Source: JACCTH01 sp035253825 (lineage in GTDB: Bacteria; Actinomycetota; Acidimicrobiia; Spongiisociales; ZC4RG35). From it: a stretch of DNA of 27,561 nt. Every line of letters begins with the position of its first letter. Position 1 is the first letter of the stretch. Location of the stretch: positions 1 to 27,561 of the forward strand of contig DATFBM010000002.1 of assembly GCA_035253825.1 (NCBI GenBank), written 5' to 3'. Position numbers and translations under genes: made by a program. This document shows, one piece after another, positions 13,117 to 18,963 of this stretch. Below the pieces are notes generated by a model. It did not search any database and was not told where the DNA came from. It saw only the letters and a list, made by a program, of their open reading frames with translations.

Positions 13117-15081
13117 CTAAGGATTAACGCTCAAGTAGAGCTTGAGCCAGCTCTCGACCTCTCCATACCAGTGGAGCGAGGCCTGAGGGCTGAGAATCCA
13201 GTGGTTCTCTCCCGGGTAAAAGAGCAACCGGGCCGGGACCCCCTTGGCTTTCAGAACCCCGTAGAGCTCGAGGCCTTGGGTATGAGGAACCCGGTAATCC
13301 TTCTCGCCGTGTATCACCAGGGTCGGGGTCTGGTAGCCGGCGGCATGGGAGGAAGGGCTGTAGCGATCCACCCGGGCCCGATCCTCGAAGATCTCGGCTC
13401 CATAAGCCTGAGGTCGGCCGGCGGTCACATCGGAAGCGTATGTGCCACCGAAATTGGTCACTCCGGCATGGACGATGGCGGCGGCGTAGCGATCGGTCTG
13501 GGTGGTGAGGAAGGCGGTCAAGTAGCCGCCGTAGGAGCCTCCGGCGATTGCCATCCGAGCCTCGTCGACCAACCCCAGGCCGATCAAATGGTCCGTCACC
13601 GCTTCGATGTCGCGGTGCGGCATGTCACCCCAGGCTCCTCTGATCGAGGATGTGAATGCCTCGCCGAAAGAGGTGGAGCCATGGAAGTTCACGAGCGCCA
13701 GCCGATAGCCGAATCCGGCGAAGATCTGTGCGTGCCAGCGCCACTGCCAGGAGTCCCCAAAACATGAGTGCGGTCCCCCGTGGATGAGATGCACCAGCGG
13801 CTTGCGGGCCTCTTCGCCCGGGGGATTGATGAGATAGAACTGCACCGGCTCACCGTCCGCGGCGGGGATGGTGTGGTCCTCGATTTCCGCCCAGGCGACC
13901 TCGGCGATGAGCGGATCGGTGAAGTGCGTGACAGGGACCAATGACCCCTCCGAATCGAGACGGACCACTTCGGGCGGCTTGGTGAAGCCATGCCGCAGCA
14001 TGAACACGGTGCCGTTGCCATCGACGACCGGAGAGGCGAGGGTGCCACCACGTGCCAACTCGATCGGACCGTCCTGGGCGGGGGAAAGTCGATAGAGGGC
14101 GGTGCGGGCGTGATCTTCTGCCAGGAAGATGATTTCCTCCCGCCCGTCGAAGACCCATCCCTCGCAGGAGCGATCGAATTCCTCGGTCAGAATGCGGTGC
14201 AGGCCGCTCGCCCGATCAGAGATCGCCAGCCGCACCCGATCGCCATAAAAACCCGGCTGGATTTGCTGACCAAACGCGATCTCGCGTCCGTCCGGCGAAT
14301 AGCGGGGTCGAGAGGCGTGCGAGGGCGCGGTCGGAGTCAATTCACGTTCCTCGCCGGTGGTGAGGTCGAGTTCGAAGATGGAATGGCGCAGTTGGCGATG
14401 CGGCGGATCGGAGGCGTCGGCGGAGAAGGCGACGAACCGTCCGTCGGGTGAGATATCGAAATTGTCCCAAGGGTCATCGGTGTTGGGCCACTGCCACCAA
14501 CGGACGGCGTGGGGGGTGAGGTCCGAGAGGCGTCGATCTTCGAGGTCGAGCCGAAAGAGATGAGGGACCTCGCCGGTCGTCAGCCACAAGTCCCAATAGC
14601 GATAGGTAGCGAATTCGGTCGTATGGACCGTGAATTTGGCTTGCTTCCTCCGCTCCATTTCGGCGGCGGTGGCGTCGGTGCTCAGATGATCACGGAGGAC
14701 GTAGGCCAAGACGATCAACCCCGACCCCGTCGGTAGCCATCTACCACCCAGGCAACCGAGCGGCAGATCCGTCACGGCTTCCGGCTCGCCGCCGCTGAGG
14801 TCGACGACGTAAAGCTGTCTGTCGCTTTCCCCTCGCTTGGCAGCCACGAAGGCGAGCCGTCGGAAGTCGGGAGAGACGGTGGGCTTGGAAGCGTTGAGCT
14901 CCTCGGGCGTGAGGGGCTCGGACCCCCCCTCTCCGTCGACCAGCCAGAGGCGAGTGGTGCCCTGATTTTCGTCGATGTCATATGTGGTGACTGGCACCAC
15001 CAGGCGGTTCGAGCCGGCAATGGCCGGAGCCCCGACCCGGGGCAAGGACCAGAGCAGCCGGGCATCGAAGGTCTTGGTCAC
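13117..15081 (-). CDS. S9 family prolyl oligopeptidase / acylaminoacyl-peptidase
   Basis: A 654-residue serine peptidase with an N-terminal beta-propeller and a C-terminal alpha/beta-hydrolase domain. The propeller half shows repeated 'SPDGRFVAFSADA', 'YSPDGREIAFGQQ' and 'SPDFRRLAFVAA' blades. The hydrolase half has 'HLIHGGPHSCFGD' (oxyanion-hole region), the nucleophile Ser516 in 'AGGSYGGYLTAF', Asp595 in 'VIHGEKDYRVP' and His627 in 'YPGENHWI'. The catalytic triad is therefore complete. No signal peptide is seen, so it is probably a cytosolic enzyme cleaving short or N-acylated peptides. The start is GTG at 15081, six bases after a TACATT hexamer, right after the stop of the neighbouring lipoprotein gene. 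Thiamine pyrophosphokinase follows on the same strand. Confidence 0.93.
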   Translation of the reverse strand: MTKTFDARLLWSLPRVGAPAIAGSNRLVVPVTTYDIDENQGTTRLWLVDGEGGSEPLTPEELNASKPTVSPDFRRLAFVAAKRGESDRQLYVVDLSGGEPEAVTDLPLGCLGGRWLPTGSGLIVLAYVLRDHLSTDATAAEMERRKQAKFTVHTTEFATYRYWDLWLTTGEVPHLFRLDLEDRRLSDLTPHAVRWWQWPNTDDPWDNFDISPDGRFVAFSADASDPPHRQLRHSIFELDLTTGEERELTPTAPSHASRPRYSPDGREIAFGQQIQPGFYGDRVRLAISDRASGLHRILTEEFDRSCEGWVFDGREEIIFLAEDHARTALYRLSPAQDGPIELARGGTLASPVVDGNGTVFMLRHGFTKPPEVVRLDSEGSLVPVTHFTDPLIAEVAWAEIEDHTIPAADGEPVQFYLINPPGEEARKPLVHLIHGGPHSCFGDSWQWRWHAQIFAGFGYRLALVNFHGSTSFGEAFTSSIRGAWGDMPHRDIEAVTDHLIGLGLVDEARMAIAGGSYGGYLTAFLTTQTDRYAAAIVHAGVTNFGGTYASDVTAGRPQAYGAEIFEDRARVDRYSPSSHAAGYQTPTLVIHGEKDYRVPHTQGLELYGVLKAKGVPARLLFYPGENHWILSPQASLHWYGEVESWLKLYLSVNP

Positions 15082-15087
15082 CCCCGG

Positions 15088-15093
15088 AATGTA
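15088..15093 (-). promoter_or_regulatory. -10 element of the S9 peptidase gene (leaderless)
   Basis: Minus-strand TACATT, six bases (CCGGGG), then GTG at 15081. It begins immediately after the TAG stop (15094-15096) of the upstream lipoprotein gene, so the whole promoter -35 region would lie inside that gene. Confidence 0.6.
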
Positions 15094-16191
15094 CTAAGGA
15101 GCGGGAACCGCCATCTCCCCCTGAGCAAGTACCCGCACATCGGTCCCATCTGCGGGATAGAAGGCAATCTCCGTCGCTTCTCCATTGGTCCGGGGGAGGA
15201 TGAACCCCGAACCGTCAGCACGCCACATCGTCAAGAAGCGGTTGTACTGATCCCAAAACGGCAAGTAGGACTGGAAGAAAGTGCGGGTGGGGACGAAAGG
15301 CTCGCCGCTTTGGACCTCGCTCTCGGCCCAGACGAACGGCACCAAGCCCTCTGGGGTGAGAGTGAGGTAGAGGAGCTGTGATCCATCCGGAGACCAGTCG
15401 AAGAGCACGACCGGATCTTCCTCGATGCGTTGGGGGTCGCCGCTTTCGATCGTAACCAGGCTCAGAGCTCCCGGGGCTGCCTCATCGTTGTCGATGAACG
15501 CAACCCGGGCTCCGTCGGGTGAGGGAGCAAAGGCGCTGAATCTCGACACCGTGGCGATCGAGCGGACTTCCGATGATTCGAGGTCGAGCACGGCCAATGA
15601 CTCCTCGTCGACAATCAGAAGTAGATCGTCGGTGAGAAAGGCAGGGGCCTGGAAGAGGCCCGGCTGCACATCCAGATCGGTGCGAATTCCATCGCCGTCA
15701 AGCAGGTATAGATCCGATTGATTGGCATGGACTGCCAACCGCGATCCATCAGGAGACCAGTCGAGGTAGTAGGGCTGGCCGTTATCGAGGAGGCGGGCGG
15801 TGCCAGCGGCGATGTCGAGAAGACCGAGTGCCACGCCTCGCCCCTCGGGATCGTTCCCTAGGTAGGCGAGCGACTTTCCGGTGGGGCTGAACCCGTAGAA
15901 GAAGGGCACGGTTCCGCCATCGATCCGACGTTGACTCTCCTCGTTTCCCATCGCGATCGATGCTCCTGACCCATCGGCGGCGATCTCGGTCCAGACGGCG
16001 AAGGTTCCGTCGGGAGCCCAAGTCGGCTGACTCGGAACTGCCCCGGCCTCGGGGTCGAGGAGCACCAAACTGGCTCCGTCTTCGTCGACGGCAGTGACAC
16101 CAGTGTCCACCACCAGCAAGGGAGGAAGGGGTGAGGGTGTCGCGCAAGCGAGCGCCACGAGCAACAAGATCGAAGCACGCGGCACCGACAT
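15094..16191 (-). CDS. Beta-propeller (TolB/WD40-like) lipoprotein
   Basis: A 365-residue lipoprotein. The lipobox 'VALAC' puts the lipidated cysteine at residue 16, after a hydrophobic 'ASILLLVALA'. The mature part is built from TolB-like blades, recognisable by 'TWAPDGTFAVWTE', 'GFSPTGKSLAYLG', 'DWSPDGSRLAVHA', 'APSPDGARVAFID' and 'DWSPDGSQLLYLT'. No enzyme motif is seen. Such propellers usually act as binding or scaffold modules at the membrane surface. It neighbours the S9 peptidase, which has a propeller of the same general type, but the peptidase has its own promoter-like site. The ATG at 16191 is six bases after TACGAT. The promoter region is shared with the divergent APH-like gene. 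I cannot assign a ligand. Confidence 0.8.
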   Translation of the reverse strand: MSVPRASILLLVALACATPSPLPPLLVVDTGVTAVDEDGASLVLLDPEAGAVPSQPTWAPDGTFAVWTEIAADGSGASIAMGNEESQRRIDGGTVPFFYGFSPTGKSLAYLGNDPEGRGVALGLLDIAAGTARLLDNGQPYYLDWSPDGSRLAVHANQSDLYLLDGDGIRTDLDVQPGLFQAPAFLTDDLLLIVDEESLAVLDLESSEVRSIATVSRFSAFAPSPDGARVAFIDNDEAAPGALSLVTIESGDPQRIEEDPVVLFDWSPDGSQLLYLTLTPEGLVPFVWAESEVQSGEPFVPTRTFFQSYLPFWDQYNRFLTMWRADGSGFILPRTNGEATEIAFYPADGTDVRVLAQGEMAVPAP

Positions 16192-16197
16192 GGCCTG

Positions 16198-16203
16198 ATC
16201 GTA
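16198..16203 (-). promoter_or_regulatory. -10 element of the beta-propeller lipoprotein gene (leaderless)
   Basis: Minus-strand TACGAT, six bases (CAGGCC), then ATG at 16191. It lies in the 32-base gap with the divergent kinase gene, whose own hexamer is 8 bases further right. Confidence 0.6.
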
Positions 16204-16211
16204 GGAAGCTC

Positions 16212-16217
16212 TAGGTT
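16212..16217 (+). promoter_or_regulatory. -10 element of the APH-like kinase gene (leaderless)
   Basis: TAGGTT, six bases (CTCTGC), then ATG at 16224. No Shine-Dalgarno sequence is present between the hexamer and the start. Confidence 0.6.
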
Positions 16218-16223
16218 CTCTGC

Positions 16224-17090
16224 ATGGAGGAGCCGCCCGCCGAACTCGAGATCGATGAGATGCTGGTACATGAGCTGCTCGCCACCCAGCACCCCGATTT
16301 GGCCGGGCTGCCGTTGCGGTCGGTGGGTAGCGGGTGGGACAACGCCATCTTTCGCCTCGGCTCGGAGTTGTCAGTTCGTCTACCGCGACGCTCCCTCAGC
16401 GTCGCGCTGGTTCTAAACGAACAACGATGGCTCCCTGAGATCGCTCCCCGCTTGCCGTTCCCGATCCCGGTGCCGATTCGACGCGGCGTCGCGGGATCCG
16501 GCTATCCCTGGCCCTGGTCCGTCACCCCCTGGTTTCCAGGGACGACGGCCGCCAATGCTGTACTCGAAGATCCCGAGACCCTCGCCCGAGAGCTCGGCGA
16601 TTTCGTAAAGAGCCTTCACTTTCCGGCACCCGCAGGTGCTCCCCGAAATCCTTATCGAGGCATTCCGCTCGCTGCCCGCGACCGGAGGATGCGCGCGGGA
16701 ATCGACCATCTCGACGCCGCGTTTGACCGGATCAGCCTCCTTCGGGCATGGGACGATGCCGTTCAAATCCCAGAGTGGCGAGGCCGCGACGTCTGGCTGC
16801 ATGGAGACCTCCATCCGTTCAATCTCGTAATCGAGCGGGATCGGCTCTCGGCAGTGATCGACTTCGGCGATGTCTGCGCCGGCGATCCCGCCACCGATCT
16901 CGCGGTGGCTTGGATGCTGTTTGACGAAAGGTCCCGCGCGCAATTCAGGGAGGCGCTGGGGACCGACGCCGATACCTGGATGCGGGGTCGGGGTTGGGCG
17001 ATCGCCCTCGGCGTGGCATGGCAGGGAGGCGGTGAGCAGATGACGCAGATAGGAAAGAGGGCTCTCTCCTCGGTGCTCGAGGATTCCTAG
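16224..17090 (+). CDS. Aminoglycoside phosphotransferase-family kinase
   Basis: A 288-residue small-molecule kinase of the APH fold. The N-lobe has 'VGSGWDNAIFRLGSELSVRLPRR' in part, including the nucleotide-binding strand and the Arg/Lys position. The catalytic loop is 'WLHGDLHPFNLVIE' with Asp195 and Asn200, and the metal-binding 'VIDFGDVCAGDPATDLA' has Asp213. The 'GGSWDN'-type N-terminus resembles chromosomal APH-family members of Actinobacteria that have no shown link to resistance. Substrates in the family include aminoglycosides, macrolides, homoserine, choline and others, and none can be chosen here. It is a single-gene unit, convergent with the ATP-grasp gene, with only one base between the two stop codons. 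Confidence 0.85.
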   Translation: MEEPPAELEIDEMLVHELLATQHPDLAGLPLRSVGSGWDNAIFRLGSELSVRLPRRSLSVALVLNEQRWLPEIAPRLPFPIPVPIRRGVAGSGYPWPWSVTPWFPGTTAANAVLEDPETLARELGDFVKSLHFPAPAGAPRNPYRGIPLAARDRRMRAGIDHLDAAFDRISLLRAWDDAVQIPEWRGRDVWLHGDLHPFNLVIERDRLSAVIDFGDVCAGDPATDLAVAWMLFDERSRAQFREALGTDADTWMRGRGWAIALGVAWQGGGEQMTQIGKRALSSVLEDS

Positions 17091-17091
17091 C

Positions 17092-18282
17092 TCAGGAGAT
17101 ATCAATCACCAATTGGGCGTGAGCTTGGCGGAGAGATGCCTCTACCGAGCCAGCATCCGGCCCGGCGGCGAAGATGAAACCTAGATAGCGATCCGACTCC
17201 GGCACCCGGCGCAGACGCGCTCCCACCGGGGTTGTGATCTCGATCGAACGCACCCCTTCGACTCGGCGGGCTGCGTCAATACCCTTAACCCCTTTAAGGA
17301 TTCCGTTTGCGGTCGTGGGAATCATCATCACTCCGGAGGCGCCAGCTTTGGTCGGGAGCGAGGCCCGGCGCCCGAGAGCGTGGCGGAGGATCAGCACCTC
17401 GAGCGGCGTGTCGAGCAAACCGAAATGGAGAGAGCGACCGCATATCCCTCCGATCGACCTGGCAGCCACCTCGATAAGACGAGGCCGATTTCCTCCTGCG
17501 ATCCGAAGCTCGGCGTGGATCGGACCCTCGGTCAGACCAAGGGCGGAAACGGCCGATTGAGTCACACGCGCTACCTCCTGCTGGACGGGGGCCTCGAGGC
17601 GGGAAGGGGTAACGAAGATCGTTTCCTCGAAGAAGGGACCGTTGAGGGGGTCGGGCTTGTCGAAAATCGCCAGCACCTCGAGTTCGCCAGCCCAAAGCAT
17701 TCCCTCGACCGCCACTTCCGGCCCATCGACGAACTCTTCTATCAGGACCGTGGGGTCGTTGGCGATCTCGCGCACCCTGGCGATGGTCGGCGCGAGATCG
17801 GAGGGAGCGTCCACTTTGATTACTCCCCGACTAGCCGAGAGAGAGCGAGGCTTTACGACAAGGGGAAATCCGATGCTTGCCGCGGCGGCAGTCGGGTCCC
17901 CGTCGACCGTGGCAAAGGCGGGCTGATCAATCTCTGCTGCCGCCAGGAGTCGTCGCATAAGCGCTTTGTCACGAGTCGCTGACGCTGATTCGGGTGAGTT
18001 GTGGGGAAGGCCGAGCTTCTGGGCGGCGAGGGCAGCGATAACCACGCCGGCATCGTCAACCGGGACGATCGCATCGATCGGAGTCTCGGTCGCCAGATCG
18101 ACGATGGCCCGCGCCGCCTCTTCGGGATAGTTGCAGTCGATGGCGAGGAACCGTTCGGGCTCGATCAGCGGCAGCGACTCCTCGGCAGCAACCGCAACCT
18201 CGACACCCAGGGACTCGGCGGCGGCGAAGAAGTCAGTGGCGCGATAGGAGGTGGTGGGGATAATCAGCAACACCCGCGGCAT
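17092..18282 (-). CDS. ATP-grasp domain ligase (L-amino-acid ligase-like), substrate unknown
   Basis: A 396-residue ATP-grasp protein. The N-terminal pre-ATP-grasp Rossmann-like part reads 'VLLIIPTTSYRATDFFAAAESLGVEV' in part. Next come 'DAIVPVDDAGVVIAALAAQKLGLP' (in part), 'ATRDKALMRRLLAAAEIDQPAF', the ATP-binding 'GFPLVVKPRSLSASRGV', 'LIEEFVDGPEVAVEG', and the metal-binding region 'PRLIEVAARSIGG'. In many ATP-grasp enzymes the last motif is E-x-N; here Asn is replaced by Ala with a following Arg, a variant I recall from dipeptide-forming L-amino-acid ligases. The enzyme should form a carboxylate-amine bond through an acyl phosphate. No peptide or secondary-metabolite genes lie beside it. 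The ATG at 18282 is six bases after TAGCCT. Confidence 0.8.
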   Translation of the reverse strand: MPRVLLIIPTTSYRATDFFAAAESLGVEVAVAAEESLPLIEPERFLAIDCNYPEEAARAIVDLATETPIDAIVPVDDAGVVIAALAAQKLGLPHNSPESASATRDKALMRRLLAAAEIDQPAFATVDGDPTAAAASIGFPLVVKPRSLSASRGVIKVDAPSDLAPTIARVREIANDPTVLIEEFVDGPEVAVEGMLWAGELEVLAIFDKPDPLNGPFFEETIFVTPSRLEAPVQQEVARVTQSAVSALGLTEGPIHAELRIAGGNRPRLIEVAARSIGGICGRSLHFGLLDTPLEVLILRHALGRRASLPTKAGASGVMMIPTTANGILKGVKGIDAARRVEGVRSIEITTPVGARLRRVPESDRYLGFIFAAGPDAGSVEASLRQAHAQLVIDIS

Positions 18283-18288
18283 TCGCGA

Positions 18289-18294
18289 AGGCTA
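18289..18294 (-). promoter_or_regulatory. -10 element of the ATP-grasp ligase gene (leaderless)
   Basis: Minus-strand TAGCCT, six bases (TCGCGA), then ATG at 18282. It lies in the 60-base divergent gap shared with the nfuA-like gene. Confidence 0.6.
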
Positions 18295-18309
18295 AGAAAT
18301 TCGAGCGGA

Positions 18310-18336
18310 AAGTTTGAGAGGTGGGGGGATAAACTT
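18310..18336. promoter_or_regulatory. Inverted repeat overlapping the nfuA promoter, possible operator
   Basis: AAGTTT (18310-18315) and its exact inverse AAACTT (18331-18336) are separated by 15 bases that include a run of six G. The half-site centres are 21 bases apart, about two helical turns, and the right half overlaps the proposed nfuA -10 (18330-18335). This layout would suit a dimeric repressor, but the match is short and could be chance. Confidence 0.25.
18330..18335 (+). promoter_or_regulatory. -10 element of the nfuA-like gene (leaderless)
   Basis: TAAACT, seven bases (TCAATCA), then GTG at 18343. No Shine-Dalgarno sequence fits. It may also drive the downstream MoxR/vWA cluster, because only nine bases separate nfuA from it. 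Confidence 0.55.
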
Positions 18337-18342
18337 CAATCA

Positions 18343-18954
18343 GTGGAAAACGTCCTAGCCATCTCCGAGGAAGCGCTGGCAATGATCCGTGAGCTCAGGG
18401 ATCAGGAACCGGGAGAGGGCGAGATCGGTCTATTTATCGAAGTGACCGGTACTCGCCAGGGCCAGTACGCCTACGAGTTGGCATTTATCCCCACCGAGGA
18501 TGCCGAGGCAGAACATCACATGGAGCGTCACGGCGACCTTCAGGTGATGATCCCTCATCAGAGCCTGGAGCCATTGCGAGGCGCCTCCCTGACAATGGGC
18601 GAAGACGGATTGGCGATGGACAATCCCAACCGACCCGTTTCAAGTCCGTCGATGGCCGCTCCCCAGGGCACCCTCGAAGGGCCCATCGCCGAGCAGGTCA
18701 GCCAGGTACTCTTGGAAGCCGTCAACCCGGCGATAGCTGCCCATGGGGGCCGGGCAGAACTGGTCTCCGTCGACGGCACCATCGCCTATCTGAAACTGGG
18801 TGGCGGTTGCCAGGGATGTGGAATGGCCCAGGTCACGCTCAAACAGGGCATCGAGCGGATCCTCAAGGAATCGATCCCCGAGCTCACAGAGGTGGTGGAC
18901 GTCACCGATCACGCTTCCGGGGCCGATCCTTACTACCAGCAGTCGAAGAAGTAA
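18343..18954 (+). CDS. nfuA: NfuA-like Fe-S cluster carrier (degenerate A-type + NifU C-terminal domain)
   Basis: 203 residues from GTG 18343. The N-terminal half (about 1-95) resembles an A-type (IscA/HesB) domain ('ISEEALAMIRELRDQ', 'GLFIEVTGTRQGQYAYELAF' in part) but has none of the three cluster-binding cysteines, as in E. coli NfuA. The C-terminal half is a NifU/Nfu domain: 'VLLEAVNPAIAAHGGRAELV' in part, and 'LGGGCQGCGMAQVTLKQGIE' with the CxxC that holds a [4Fe-4S] cluster. NfuA delivers or repairs Fe-S clusters under oxidative or iron stress. The frame is open further upstream, but the region before 18343 encodes no family sequence and holds the promoter. No other isc/suf gene is nearby. 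Nine bases downstream starts the MoxR/vWA cluster. Confidence 0.9.
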   Translation: MENVLAISEEALAMIRELRDQEPGEGEIGLFIEVTGTRQGQYAYELAFIPTEDAEAEHHMERHGDLQVMIPHQSLEPLRGASLTMGEDGLAMDNPNRPVSSPSMAAPQGTLEGPIAEQVSQVLLEAVNPAIAAHGGRAELVSVDGTIAYLKLGGGCQGCGMAQVTLKQGIERILKESIPELTEVVDVTDHASGADPYYQQSKK

Positions 18955-18963
18955 GGACTCCCC

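Noticed and set aside
16224..17090. Antibiotic-resistance gene
   Set aside because: The APH fold and catalytic residues are clear, but the family has many metabolic kinases and nothing here (no mobile element, no foreign base composition by eye) indicates resistance.
18001..18342. Upstream extension of the nfuA frame
   Set aside because: It runs through the divergent ATP-grasp gene and the promoter gap, with a Gly/Arg-rich product lacking similarity.
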